The translations under genes were made by a program, and so were the position numbers. Of a stretch of 64,000 bases of DNA, positions 8,535 to 17,947 are shown one piece after another (position 1 is the stretch's first letter; the number at the start of each line of letters is the position of its first letter). Below the pieces are notes generated by a model, which saw only the letters and a program-made list of their open reading frames with translations, made no database searches and was not told where the DNA came from. Origin of the DNA: Hymenobacter lapidarius (GTDB lineage: Bacteria > Bacteroidota > Bacteroidia > Cytophagales > Hymenobacteraceae); the NCBI RefSeq assembly GCF_001816145.1, contig NZ_MDZB01000095.1, positions 1 through 64,000 on the forward strand, written 5' to 3'.

Positions 8535-9736
8535 CTACCCAGCGGCGCGGCCGGCCACGTTGTCCATGTATTTCTGGCCGCTGCCGGTATTCAGCAGCAG
8601 CACGTTTTCGTCGCGGTGCAGCCAGCCGGTGGCCAGCAGGTGGCGGGCGGCCATCCAGACAGCGCCGCCTTCGGGGGCTACAAACAGGCCTTCGTCTTTG
8701 CCGAGGTCGCGCATACCGGCCAGCATGTCTTCGTCGCTCACGGCCACTACGGTGCCTTTGGACTCGCGGAGCACGCGTAGCATCATGCTTTCGCCCAGCG
8801 GGTGGGGCACGGCCAGGCCGTTGGCCAGTGTGGCGCGGCCCTGGTAGCTGTGGCAGTTGAGCTGGCGGCCCTCGTAGGTTTCGAGCAGAGGGCAGCAGTT
8901 TTCGGCCTGCACGGCCACCATGCGGGGCAGTTTCACATCAGGAGCCAGCCAGCCGAGCTGCTTCATTTCCTGGAAGGCTTTCCAGATGCCGATGAGGCCG
9001 GTGCCGCCGCCAGCGGGGTACAGCAGCACGTCGGGCAGCGTCCAGTTCAGCTGCTCGGCAATTTCGTAGCCCATGGTTTTCTTGCCTTCGAGGCGGTAGG
9101 GCTCCTTGAGGGTGGAAATGTCGAGCAGGGCGCCGTTGGCGTTGCGCTGGCGCACGCGGGCCCCGCAGTCGCTGATGAGGCCATCGACCAGCTCCACTTC
9201 GGCCCCGTACCAGTAGCACTCCTCCTTGAAGGCCTGCGGGGTGTGGCGCGGCATGACTACCACGGCCTGGAGGCCGGCGCGGGCGCAGTAGGCGGCCATG
9301 GCCACGCCGGCGTTGCCGGCGGTGGGAATAATGCAGCCATCTACGCCCAGTTCTTTGGCTTTGGAGATGGCCATGCCAAGGCGCGCGCCTTGAACGAGCC
9401 GGTGGGATTTTGGCCTTCGTCCTTTAGCAGAAGGGAAGACAACTCGTGGCGCGCGGCCAAGCGCGGCAGGTGGAGCATGGGAGTCATGCCCTCGCCCAGG
9501 GTCACTTTGTTTTTTTCGTGGAGCAGCGGCAGCAGCACCCCGTAGCGCCACATAGACGAATCGGCCTGGTCGATAACGTCGCGGCTCAGCGCCTCGTGCA
9601 GGTCGTAGCCGGCCACCAGCGGCAGGCTGCAGCAAGCGGAAACGCGCTGCAATTCGAAAGCAGAATAGGACGTGCCGCACGCCGAGCAATGCAGGGTGGC
9701 GAGGCGCGAAAGGGATTCGGAGGCTACAAGGTTCAT
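8535..9736 (-). pseudogene. thrC: Threonine synthase, disrupted by a one-base frameshift
   Basis: PLP enzyme that makes threonine from O-phosphohomoserine. The N-terminal part (9736 to about 9385) reads MNLVASESLS..., a zinc-ribbon-like CSACGTSY...CCSLPL, then GEGMTPMLHLPRL and NPTGSFKAR with the PLP lysine. The frame then shifts: the rest (GMAISKAKELGVDGCI, PTAGNAGVAMAAYCARAG, YPAGGGTGLIGIWKAF, ending GRAAG) is in a different frame down to 8535. Restoring one G in the GCGCGCG tract at about 9380-9390 gives the expected KARGLGMAISK. As it stands the first frame ends at 9341. This may be a true mutation or a sequencing error; the domains are otherwise intact. LysR lies 63 bp upstream. Confidence 0.85.
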
Positions 9737-9799
9737 GGGGCAAAGTACGGCAGCGCAGCAGCCGTGGTATGCCTTATGGGGATGGGATTTTGGAATAGC

Positions 9800-10711
9800 C
9801 TATGCCTTTCCGGAATAGTAGCGCTTGGTAAAAAGCAGAAAATCCTTGTAGGGCGCGTTGTTTTCGGTGCCTTTGCGCTGGATGAAATTGAACTCGCGTT
9901 TGAGTGGGAAGTTGTTGATTTTCACCTCTGAAAACTCACCCGAAGCCAGCTCTTTTACTACGGCCTGGCGGGGCAGGAAGGCCAGGCAGCTGTCTACGCG
10001 CACGAAATTCTTGAGGGCTTCGGTGCCGCCCATGCGCACGCGCACGGGCAGGGCCGCCAGCTTGATGCGGTGGTGGGCCAGGGCCTCCTCCAGCACGGCC
10101 AGGGTGCCGGAGCCGGCCTCGCGCAGGGCCAGCGGCGTGCTGAGTAGGTCGTGCACTTCGAGGGTGCGGTTTTCGAGGGGATTGCGAGCGGCGCACACGG
10201 CCACCACGTCGTCGGTGAGCAGGGGCGTGTAGGTCACGTTGCTCACTTTGTGGATGCCTTCGATGATGCCCAGCTCGATTTCGTGGTCGAGCAGGGCGCG
10301 CAAGATGTTGTCGGAATTGCGGTTTTTGAGGCTGAGCTGGCGGTTGGGGTGCAAGCGCAGGTAAGCCGAGACCACGGGCGGCAGCACGTAGAGCGAGATG
10401 GTGGTGCTGGCCCCGATGAGCAAATTCAGGCTCGGCGCAAACTCCGTGCTCAGCTCGCTCATTTCCTGGTGCAGCTCGTGCTGCAGCTGCTTGGCCTGCA
10501 GCAGCTTCTGGTAGAGCTTGAGGCCGGCCGGCGTGAGCTGAATGCTGCTCCCCAGGCGCTCAAACAGGCCGGTTTTGTAGTGCTCCTCCAGGGCCTTCAC
10601 CTGCTTGCTCACCGCCGACTGGCTGATGAACAGCGCCTGGCTGGCCTTGGTGAAGCTCAAGCGCTGGGCAACTTCGAGAAAGACTTCGTGCGGGTGGGAA
10701 AGCATGCGCAA
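9800..10711 (-). CDS. LysR-family transcriptional regulator
   Basis: DNA-binding regulator of 303 residues. The N-terminal winged helix-turn-helix is residues about 5-65 (FLEVAQRLSFTKASQALFISQSAVSKQVKALEE). The effector-binding domain is residues about 93-295, with the typical LLIGASTTISLYVLPPV start and the ELGIIEG and LREAGSGT strands. It resembles CysL/CysB-type regulators, but the effector is unknown. ATG 10711 gives MRML; an alternative ATG two codons later is equally possible. It precedes thrC on the same strand by 63 bp, so it may be co-transcribed with it. Confidence 0.92.
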   Translation of the reverse strand: MRMLSHPHEVFLEVAQRLSFTKASQALFISQSAVSKQVKALEEHYKTGLFERLGSSIQLTPAGLKLYQKLLQAKQLQHELHQEMSELSTEFAPSLNLLIGASTTISLYVLPPVVSAYLRLHPNRQLSLKNRNSDNILRALLDHEIELGIIEGIHKVSNVTYTPLLTDDVVAVCAARNPLENRTLEVHDLLSTPLALREAGSGTLAVLEEALAHHRIKLAALPVRVRMGGTEALKNFVRVDSCLAFLPRQAVVKELASGEFSEVKINNFPLKREFNFIQRKGTENNAPYKDFLLFTKRYYSGKA

Positions 10712-10765
10712 AGATGCATCCGTGGGCTGTTCGCACGTCTCCGCATCACGCCCAAAAACTTCTTA

Positions 10766-10906
10766 ATGATTATCGGCTCGCTGAAATCCGACATTCTGCC
10801 GGTGGTGCGGCTGGGTTTCCCGACAATGCACGTGCCCGCCGAGCCACTGGCAGGGCTGGAGTTTCGGGTGGTGGCGCGGCGGGAGGTGCTGGAATTGGTG
10901 GAGTGA
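10766..10906 (+). CDS. Small hypothetical ORF (46 residues)
   Basis: Reads MIIGSLKSDILPVVRLGFPT and ends EVLELVE, then TGA. Third codon positions are strongly GC-rich, like real genes here, and it fits between the LysR start and the macroglobulin gene. No homologue comes to mind. It could be a short real protein, the remnant of a longer gene, or chance. The promoter of the macroglobulin gene would have to overlap or follow it. Confidence 0.3.
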   Translation: MIIGSLKSDILPVVRLGFPTMHVPAEPLAGLEFRVVARREVLELVE

Positions 10907-10975
10907 AGTCGTACTGGTGAACCACTCCCACTTTTGCCATACCTTACCCTGCCCTTTCACCTGCCTTTCTGCACC

Positions 10976-13900
10976 ATGCTTTTTCGCTTCTTCAGGTCCC
11001 TGTTGCCGCTGCTGTTGCTTGCGCTGCTGGCTGCTTCGTCGTGCTCCAAAAAAACCGCTAAGGAACAGGCCGCCGACTTGGCCCAGACCGACGGCGAAGA
11101 AATCGACCCGTACTCCAACCTAGTCTTCACTTTTGATGACGCCGTGGTGACCGATGCTCAGCTCAACCGCTGGGACACCACGCAGTACGTGCGGTTTTCG
11201 CCGGCCGTGCGCGGCAAGTTCAAATGGACCGGCGACCGGGAGCTGACCTTTTCACCCGCCGAGCCCTTCCGCCCCAGCACCGTGTTTGACGCCGCGCTGC
11301 GCCCCGAAAACCTGCCCAGCGGCAAAGACAAGCTGGCCCTGAACCGCAAGCGCTTCCACACGCCTTACCTAAGCATGGCCGCGCCGCAGGTGTTCTACGG
11401 CCGCTCGACTAAGGCCGCGGGCACGGCCGAGCTGCGCGCCAACCTCGTGTTCAACTACCCCGTGCGGCCGGTGGACCTGCGGCCCCTGCTGCGCGTGAGC
11501 CAGGACGGCAAGCCCGTGGCCGTGCAGCTCATTTCGGCCGAGCCGGACAAGATTCTGGGCATCAGCTTCGCGCAGGACGTGAAGCCCGGCGCGGCCCTGA
11601 CCGTGGAAATTGCGCCTGGCCTGGTTCCCGCCGTGGGCGGCAAAGCCACCGACAAACCGCTCCTGGCCCAGCTGGAAGTGCCCGAACCGCAAATTCTGGA
11701 AGTGTGCGAGCTGGTGGGCACGCTGGTAAACGGCGAGGCCGTGGTGACGGTGCTCACCAACCAGCCAGTGTCGGTGCCCGACATTCAAACCGCGCTGAAG
11801 GTGTCGCCAAGCGCGCCGTTTGCCATTGAGGCGCTGGAAAGCGGCTTTGCGCTGAAGGGCAACTTCGTGGTGGGTAAAACCTACCAGGTGACGCTGGCCT
11901 CGGGCACGCGCGGGCTGTTGGGCGGGCAGCTGTTCGACACCTACAGCCAGTCGGTTTCCTTCGCGGCCGAGCGGCCCAGCATCAGCTTTGCCAGCGGCGA
12001 AAAGGCCCTGTACCTCGACGCGCTGGGCACCCGCAACCTGGGCCTGCGCATCAACGAGGTGCAGAAGGTGAAGGTGACCATCGCCAAAGTCTACGCCAAC
12101 AACATCCAGCAGCTGCTGCGCGGCGAGGCCAACTACGGCTACCCCGGCTCCGACGGCGATGAAGGAGAATATGACGAAGGGAGCAACCGCGACGAAGACG
12201 GCGAATACATCGACCGCAGCTTCCGCTACTACGACACGGAGAACATCGGCAGCGTGCTTTCCAAGCGCACCATTTCGGTGAACGGGCTGCCCAAATCCGG
12301 CGGCTTGCGCCTGCTGAACCTCGACCTGAAGGAGCTGGAATTCCAGGGCGCCATGAAGGGGCTGTACGTGGTGCGCGTGCAGGACACCGAGCGCCAGTGG
12401 CTGCAAGTGAGCAAGCTGGTGGCCGTGACCGACGTGGGCCTCATTGTGAAGCAGGGCGCCACCGGCGGCACGCTGGTATTCGCCAACTCCATCCGCACGG
12501 CCCAGCCGCTGAGCGGCGTGACGGTGAACCTGGTGAGCTCGAACAATCAGGTAATCGGCACTGTGACGACGGACGCGGCCGGCGTGGCCGCGTTCGACTC
12601 CGCCGCCAGCATGAAGCGCTTCAAGCTGGGCATGGTGACGGCCGTGAAAGACGCCGACTTCACCTTCCTGGACCTCACCAAAAGCCGCGTCGAAACTTCC
12701 CGCTTTGAGGTGGGCGGGCTAACCAGCAACGCGGCCCGCTACCAGGCCTTCCTCTACGGCGACCGCAACCTGTACCGGCCCGGCGACACCGTGCGCACCA
12801 ACACCGTGGTACGCACCGAAGACTGGCAAACTCCCCCCGCCAACCTGCCCGTGAAAATCCGCCTGCTGCTGCCCACCGGCCGGGAATACAGCAGCCTGCG
12901 CCAGAAGCTGAGCGCGGCCGGCTCGTTCGAAAGTCGCTTCATTCTGCCGCCCGCCGTAATGACCGGCCGCTACACGCTGGAAGTGCTGACCGGCAACGAC
13001 GTGCTGCTGACTTCCAAGCAAATCAGCGTGGAGGAGTTCATTCCCGACCGCCTGAAGGTGACGGTGACCGCCGCACCCGCCGTGCTCAAGCCCGGACAGA
13101 CCGTGACGGCCACCATTAATGCCCAAAACCTGTTTGGCCCGCCCGCAGCCGACCGGAAGTTTGAGGTGGAATTTTCGCTGAAAGAAAAGACCTTCCAGCC
13201 CAAGAATTTCCCCGGCTATTCCTTCGACATCAACAGCGGCGAGCGGCGCAAAACCACGTCGAACAACGACGGCGAAACCACCGCCACGCCCACTTCGCGC
13301 TTCGAAAAAACCACCCGCGAGGGCGTGACCGATGCCGCCGGCCAGGCCACCACCACCTTCGACGTGCCCGACGTGCGCGACCTGGGCACGCTGGAAGGCG
13401 TGGCCTTCGCCACGGTGTTCGACGAAACCGGCCGGCCCGTGAACCGCCTCGCCACCTTCGACGTGCAAACCCAGGCCACCGTGTTCGGCATCCAGGACCT
13501 GCCGGAGCTGCTGAGCACGCGCCAGGCCGCCACCGTACGCCTACTGGCCCTCACGCCGCAGGGCAAAGTTACCTCAGCCCAGGCCCAGGTGAAGGTGGTA
13601 CGCCTGCTCTGGGAAACCGTGCTGGAGCGCCAGGGCGGCCGCTACGTCTACAACTCCCAGCAGCGCGAGCAAACCATCGCGACGCGCACGCAGGCCGTGG
13701 GCAACGGCACGCCGTTCAGCTTTACGCCACTGAGTTCGGGCGAATACGAGGTGCGCATCAGCCGGCCGGGCGCCGTGAGCTACGTGGCGCAGCGCTTCTA
13801 CGCCTATGGCTACGGCGATACCCAGGCCAATTCCTTCGAGGTGAACAACGAGGGCGAGGTGACCATTGAGGCCGACAAGGCCAGGTATGAGCCCGGCGAA

Positions 13901-16486
13901 ACCGCCACCCTGCTCCTGAAAACGCCCTTCGCCGGCCGCGTGCTCGTGACCGTGGAACGGGGCAAGGTGCTCAGCCATTTCTACGTGACCACCGACCAGA
14001 AATCGGCCCAGGTCAAAGTCCCCATCACCGCCGAGCACGTGCCCAACGTGTACGTGACGGCCACGGCCATCCGCGCCATTTCCGACAACCGCCTGCCGCT
14101 CACGGTGGCCCGCGGCTTCGTGCCCCTCACCGTGGAAAAGCCCGGCGCCCGCCTCGCGGTGGCCATTGCCGCGCCCGCCGCCAGCCGCTCGCAGACCTTC
14201 CAGACCGTGGAAATCACTACCGCGCCGCGCGCGCAGGTCACGCTGGCCGTGGTGGACGAGGGCATCCTGCAAATCAAAAATTACGTCACGCCCGACCCCT
14301 ACGGCTACTTCTACCAGAAGCGCGCCCTCGAAGTGTCGGCCTTCGACATGTACCCTTTTCTGCTGCCCGAGCTGGGCACCAGCAGCAGCGGCGGCGATGC
14401 CGCCGACCTGCGCCGCCGCACAAACCCCATCCCCAACCGCCGCGTGAAACTGGTGGCCAAATGGAGCGGCGTGCTCACCGCCGATGCCGCCGGCAAAGTG
14501 CGCTACAAATTGCGCGTGCCGCAGTTCAGCGGGGCGTTGCGCATCATGGCCGTGGCGTATAAGGACGATGCATTCGGCTCGGCCGAGGCCACGATGAAGG
14601 TGGCCGACCCGGTGGTTATTTCAACGGCGTTGCCTCGGTTTATGAGTCCGGGCGACACGATTGACGTGTCGGTGACGCTGACGAATACGACGGGAAAACC
14701 CATCAGCGGTACTGCCATCATTTCAGTGAATCCACAAGAACCGTTGAGTGTGGTTCAAATCAGCCAAAAGAACTTTGCTCATACCGATTCATATGGTGCT
14801 CTATTACAGCCAAACGCTGAGAAGCGTGTAGTATTCTACTTACTCGCTAAGTCAAAAATCGGCAATGCAAAGGTGGAGGTTAGCTTCCACGCCGGTAACG
14901 CAACCTTCACAGAAACCATCGACATTCCCGTTCGCCCTGCTTCTTCACTTGAGAAACGCACCGGCAGCGGCGTGCTAGCCGGCGGCGCTTCGCTCCCGCT
15001 CAACCTGAAAACCGACTTCCTGCCCGCCTCGCTCAGCAGCCGGCTGGTTATCAGCCGCTCGCCGCTCACGGAGTTCAGCAAGGACTTGCGCTACCTGCTG
15101 CAATACCCCTACGGCTGCCTGGAGCAAACCGTGTCGGCCGCTTTCCCGCAGCTGTACTACGCCGACCTGGCCGCCACCTTGCAGCAGAAAATCGGTGCTG
15201 CGGCCAAAAACCAGCGATACAACCCCAACTACCACGTGCAGGAGGCCATTCGCAAGATTGAGGCGATGCAGCTCTACAACGGCAGCCTGAGCTACTGGCC
15301 CGGCGGCGACTACGACAACTGGTGGTCCACGGCCTATGCCGCCCACTTCCTGCAGGAAGCCCAGCGCGCCGGCTTCGCCGTGAACAAGTCGGTACTCGAC
15401 AAAACCCTGCGCTACCTACAATTTCGCCTCAAAAAGCGCGAAACCGAGCCCTACCAGTACTTCGACGTGAACAACCTGGCCCGCGAGAAAACCATTGCCA
15501 GCAAGGAAATTGCCTATTCGCTCTACGTGCTGGCCCTGGCCGGCCGCCAGGACGCCGTGGCCCTGAACTACTACAAAGCCAACCGCCAGCTGCTGGCCCA
15601 GGACTCCAAATACCTGCTGGCCTGCACCCAGGCCCTGCTCGGCAACCAGCGCCAGTTTCAGGCGCTGCTGCCCGCCAAGTTCGGCGGCGAAACCGCCGCC
15701 AAGCGGGCCCAGGACGGCTCGTTCTACTCCCCCATTCGCGACGCGGCCGTGGTGCTGAACGCCCTCATCGAAGCCGACCCCAACAACCCGCAGGTGCTGG
15801 CCTTGGCCCGGCAGCTCAGCCGCCAGGTGCGTGCCTTTGCTCTGCTGGCCCTGGGCAAAATCGCGAAGCGCGACGCCCGCAGCACCGCCACGGCCACTGT
15901 CTCGGCAGGCGGCAAAGTCCTGGGCAGCTTCACCGGCAAGGATTTAACCATTCCCAACGTGGCCAATCGGCCCCTGAACCTGCGCACTGCCGGCAGCGGC
16001 AACCTTTACTATTTCTGGGAAACGGAGGGCGTTTCGGCCAGCGGGCAGGTGAAGGAGGAAGACAGCTACCTGAAAGTGCGCCGCCAGTTCCTGAACCGCA
16101 CCGGCCAGCCCCTGGGCACGCCCACCTTCCGCCAGAACGACCTGGTGGTGGTCAAAATCACCATCGAAGCCGGCGACGCGGCCGGCACCGTGAAGAACGT
16201 GGCCATCACCGACCTGCTGCCCGCCGGTCTGGAAATCGAAAATGCCCGCCTCGGTGCCGTGCGCGACCTGAACTGGGCCACCAACGCCAGCACCCCCGAT
16301 TACCTCGACGTGCGCGACGACCGAATTAACATGTTCACCACGGCCACCGGCACTCCCAAGTATTTCTACTACCTATGCCGCGCCGTGAGCAAAGGCACCT
16401 TCAAGCTGGGCCCGGTGAACGCCGACGCCATGTACAACGCCGAATACCACTCCTACAATGGCGCCGGCGTGGTGCGGGTGAAATGA
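10976..16486 (+). CDS. Alpha-2-macroglobulin family lipoprotein with thioester (YfhM-like)
   Basis: Large protease-trapping envelope protein, 1836 residues. Start ATG 10976 gives a lipoprotein signal with lipobox ASSC (C23); the upstream in-frame ATG at 10934 would spoil it. Macroglobulin domains include the MG2-like DKARYEPGETATLLLKTPF and the LAVVDEGILQIKNY strand. The A2M core follows (RVKLVAKWSGVLTADAAGKV, PQFSGALRIMAVAYKDDAFG). The thioester motif CLEQ is intact (C1381-Q1384 in YPYGCLEQT), with a terpenoid-like alpha domain after it. In many bacteria this gene is followed directly by pbpC; here pbpC lies 4.5 kb further on. Bases 14701-14880 are only about 44 percent GC against about 60-65 percent around. 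Confidence 0.93.
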   Translation: MLFRFFRSLLPLLLLALLAASSCSKKTAKEQAADLAQTDGEEIDPYSNLVFTFDDAVVTDAQLNRWDTTQYVRFSPAVRGKFKWTGDRELTFSPAEPFRPSTVFDAALRPENLPSGKDKLALNRKRFHTPYLSMAAPQVFYGRSTKAAGTAELRANLVFNYPVRPVDLRPLLRVSQDGKPVAVQLISAEPDKILGISFAQDVKPGAALTVEIAPGLVPAVGGKATDKPLLAQLEVPEPQILEVCELVGTLVNGEAVVTVLTNQPVSVPDIQTALKVSPSAPFAIEALESGFALKGNFVVGKTYQVTLASGTRGLLGGQLFDTYSQSVSFAAERPSISFASGEKALYLDALGTRNLGLRINEVQKVKVTIAKVYANNIQQLLRGEANYGYPGSDGDEGEYDEGSNRDEDGEYIDRSFRYYDTENIGSVLSKRTISVNGLPKSGGLRLLNLDLKELEFQGAMKGLYVVRVQDTERQWLQVSKLVAVTDVGLIVKQGATGGTLVFANSIRTAQPLSGVTVNLVSSNNQVIGTVTTDAAGVAAFDSAASMKRFKLGMVTAVKDADFTFLDLTKSRVETSRFEVGGLTSNAARYQAFLYGDRNLYRPGDTVRTNTVVRTEDWQTPPANLPVKIRLLLPTGREYSSLRQKLSAAGSFESRFILPPAVMTGRYTLEVLTGNDVLLTSKQISVEEFIPDRLKVTVTAAPAVLKPGQTVTATINAQNLFGPPAADRKFEVEFSLKEKTFQPKNFPGYSFDINSGERRKTTSNNDGETTATPTSRFEKTTREGVTDAAGQATTTFDVPDVRDLGTLEGVAFATVFDETGRPVNRLATFDVQTQATVFGIQDLPELLSTRQAATVRLLALTPQGKVTSAQAQVKVVRLLWETVLERQGGRYVYNSQQREQTIATRTQAVGNGTPFSFTPLSSGEYEVRISRPGAVSYVAQRFYAYGYGDTQANSFEVNNEGEVTIEADKARYEPGETATLLLKTPFAGRVLVTVERGKVLSHFYVTTDQKSAQVKVPITAEHVPNVYVTATAIRAISDNRLPLTVARGFVPLTVEKPGARLAVAIAAPAASRSQTFQTVEITTAPRAQVTLAVVDEGILQIKNYVTPDPYGYFYQKRALEVSAFDMYPFLLPELGTSSSGGDAADLRRRTNPIPNRRVKLVAKWSGVLTADAAGKVRYKLRVPQFSGALRIMAVAYKDDAFGSAEATMKVADPVVISTALPRFMSPGDTIDVSVTLTNTTGKPISGTAIISVNPQEPLSVVQISQKNFAHTDSYGALLQPNAEKRVVFYLLAKSKIGNAKVEVSFHAGNATFTETIDIPVRPASSLEKRTGSGVLAGGASLPLNLKTDFLPASLSSRLVISRSPLTEFSKDLRYLLQYPYGCLEQTVSAAFPQLYYADLAATLQQKIGAAAKNQRYNPNYHVQEAIRKIEAMQLYNGSLSYWPGGDYDNWWSTAYAAHFLQEAQRAGFAVNKSVLDKTLRYLQFRLKKRETEPYQYFDVNNLAREKTIASKEIAYSLYVLALAGRQDAVALNYYKANRQLLAQDSKYLLACTQALLGNQRQFQALLPAKFGGETAAKRAQDGSFYSPIRDAAVVLNALIEADPNNPQVLALARQLSRQVRAFALLALGKIAKRDARSTATATVSAGGKVLGSFTGKDLTIPNVANRPLNLRTAGSGNLYYFWETEGVSASGQVKEEDSYLKVRRQFLNRTGQPLGTPTFRQNDLVVVKITIEAGDAAGTVKNVAITDLLPAGLEIENARLGAVRDLNWATNASTPDYLDVRDDRINMFTTATGTPKYFYYLCRAVSKGTFKLGPVNADAMYNAEYHSYNGAGVVRVK

Positions 16487-16522
16487 TTAAAGACGGTGTT
16501 TCCACAGTGCGTTACTGCACGC

Positions 16523-16551
16523 AAAAAGGCTGCTCTTTGAGCAGCCCTTTT
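16523..16551 (+). terminator. Intrinsic terminator after the macroglobulin gene
   Basis: GGCTGCTC (16528-16535), loop TTT, GAGCAGCC (16539-16546), with an A-run before and CTTTT after. It is a perfect 8-bp GC-rich stem 40 bp after the stop codon. Bases 16552-16713 show no gene. Confidence 0.8.
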
Positions 16552-16713
16552 GTACTGATGAGTTCACTTGTTATCAAAAACTACGTAAGGAATGCCATTA
16601 CGTACGCAGTGGGCGGGATGGCCTACCAGCTTGCATGGCCACGCATATCAATCTACAGTGGCTTGCCAGAGCTAGACTGCGCTTACACACCTGTTTTGTT
16701 CTGAACCTAAACT

Positions 16714-16761
16714 AAAAAGCGGGGCACAACGCGAAATACATCTTCGCCTTGTGCCCCGCTT
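16714..16761 (-). terminator. Intrinsic terminator of the minus-strand lipoprotein gene
   Basis: AAGCGGGGCACAA-c-GCGAA (16717-16735) pairs with TTCGC-c-TTGTGCCCCGCTT (16743-16761), one mismatch in 19 bp. On the minus strand it is followed by a T-run (complement of AAAAA at 16714-16718). It lies just downstream of the stop at 16780. Confidence 0.85.
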
Positions 16762-16779
16762 GGCAAGCTATTGGCCAGC

Positions 16780-17397
16780 TTAGAAACGGCCTACAACGTC
16801 AGCCAGTTTATTATACAGAGATACCAGATACTCCAGGCCAGTAGCGGATATCGTGGTATCAGTGTATGCGCCGGATGCAAGATAATTGTTGATGTCCATC
16901 AGAATCTCCCCTGCATTTCTGTAGCCCCGGGTGTTCTCGTCAACCGTAATGATGTAGCTTTTGTCCAATGTCAGATAAGAATTGGTGCCCACGATAAATC
17001 CCGTACCATAAACAGATAGGGACAATGATGTTGGAGACCAACTTGTGGTTGAAACACCACTGAAGGTAATGCTTGACTGACCTTCTAACAGCGCTACCGC
17101 GTCACGGCTCAAGCCTCCACCAATCTGGCTTAGGCTAGCCTTTGCAAACAGTTGGCCTCCACTGGTGACAAACTCGTCGATGCGCAGGGTTGCAGTAAAG
17201 CGAGAAGTCGTACCCGTAACGGCATCATAGTAAGTGCCTTGCACACGCGTTTCAATAGCGCGGTCCTTAACACGGGCAACATCCTGGGAAGTAGAAGTAG
17301 CCAATTCAGGAGCTACAGTGGCTTTTTCGCAACCCGTTGCGAAGAGCGTAGTACCGGCCATCAGGGCAGCAATAGAGAGGTTATTAAAATTTTTCAT
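16780..17397 (-). CDS. Hypothetical lipoprotein
   Basis: I do not recognise the family. The 205-residue protein has a lipoprotein signal (MKNFNNLSIAALMAGTTLFATGC, Cys at 23), then a Thr/Ser-rich beta-strand pattern (TYYDAVTGTTSRFTATLRID, SSITFSGVSTTSW, LSLSVYGTGFIVG) and a helical tail (GLEYLVSLYNKLADVVGRF). It is probably anchored in the outer membrane facing the periplasm or surface. GC content is lower than that of neighbouring genes and it is flanked by AT-rich DNA, which hints at separate ancestry. It shares strand with the subtilase but is separated from it by a terminator, so it has its own promoter. Confidence 0.75.
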   Translation of the reverse strand: MKNFNNLSIAALMAGTTLFATGCEKATVAPELATSTSQDVARVKDRAIETRVQGTYYDAVTGTTSRFTATLRIDEFVTSGGQLFAKASLSQIGGGLSRDAVALLEGQSSITFSGVSTTSWSPTSLSLSVYGTGFIVGTNSYLTLDKSYIITVDENTRGYRNAGEILMDINNYLASGAYTDTTISATGLEYLVSLYNKLADVVGRF

Positions 17398-17884
17398 AAA
17401 AATTGATTGGTTTTGGTTGGTTAGGAGTTTGATTATTTTTTTTTGACTGTTTTACTGATATAAATATCGAAATCAAAACACGAAAAAAAAAATAATTTTT
17501 AAAAAAATAATTTTATTAAAATAAAAAGTTGTATTTAATTTATACAGAAATACGTTTTCAGCATGGGAACACAGGTGCGGATTGAATGCCACTAAATATT
17601 TTTTTTCGAATATTGTAATTGACCCACAGCAAGTGTTATCTAAGTAGGCCACCTCTGAGTCGATTTGCGGCGCTAACCTAGGCAAGCTTGGTCGCAAAGC
17701 GTTACTGAATGCGCCGGAACTGAGGTGCGGGCATATGGGCTTCGCCGGTACAGAGAGTCTGACAGAAGCCGCAGAAGACTTTGACCCCGGCCTTCGCTTT
17801 CTGCTACTGAAGCTGTTTAGTAAGGCTGAAAATTCAATCAGCCCGTCATGCTGACCGCCCTGTGACTTTTCACACTGCTTCATT
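17398..17884. other. AT-rich intergenic region without a supported gene
   Basis: Bases 17435-17530 are almost pure A/T with long A and T runs; 17640-17880 returns to mixed composition. A 138-codon minus-strand open frame (17473-17889) crosses both parts, but its C-terminus is a Phe/Ile run produced by the AT tract and I do not believe it. The promoter of the lipoprotein gene should lie at the left end. Confidence 0.5.
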
Positions 17885-17928
17885 AACAAAAAAAGACCTG
17901 CTCCAAATGGAGCAGGTCTTTTTTTGTT
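17885..17928 (-). terminator. Bidirectional terminator at the 3' end of the subtilase gene
   Basis: Perfect 20-bp stem: AACAAAAAAAGACCTGCTCC, loop AAAT, and its exact complement. The A/T runs at both ends give a U-tract in either direction. On the minus strand it follows the subtilase stop by about 20 bp. Confidence 0.9.
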
Positions 17929-17947
17929 AGCGAGCTTCCGGCGGTGC

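Noticed and set aside
11369..12406. 345-codon ORF opposite the macroglobulin gene
   Set aside because: His/Gln/Val/Gly-rich translation typical of the antisense frame of GC-rich coding DNA; the sense gene is certain.
16523..16761. Small RNA between two hairpins
   Set aside because: The two hairpins are explained as terminators of the converging macroglobulin and lipoprotein genes; no promoter is visible between them.
17473..17889. 138-codon minus-strand ORF
   Set aside because: The C-terminus is a Phe/Ile/Lys run from the AT tract, the 5' end overlaps a terminator hairpin, and composition is unlike the neighbours.
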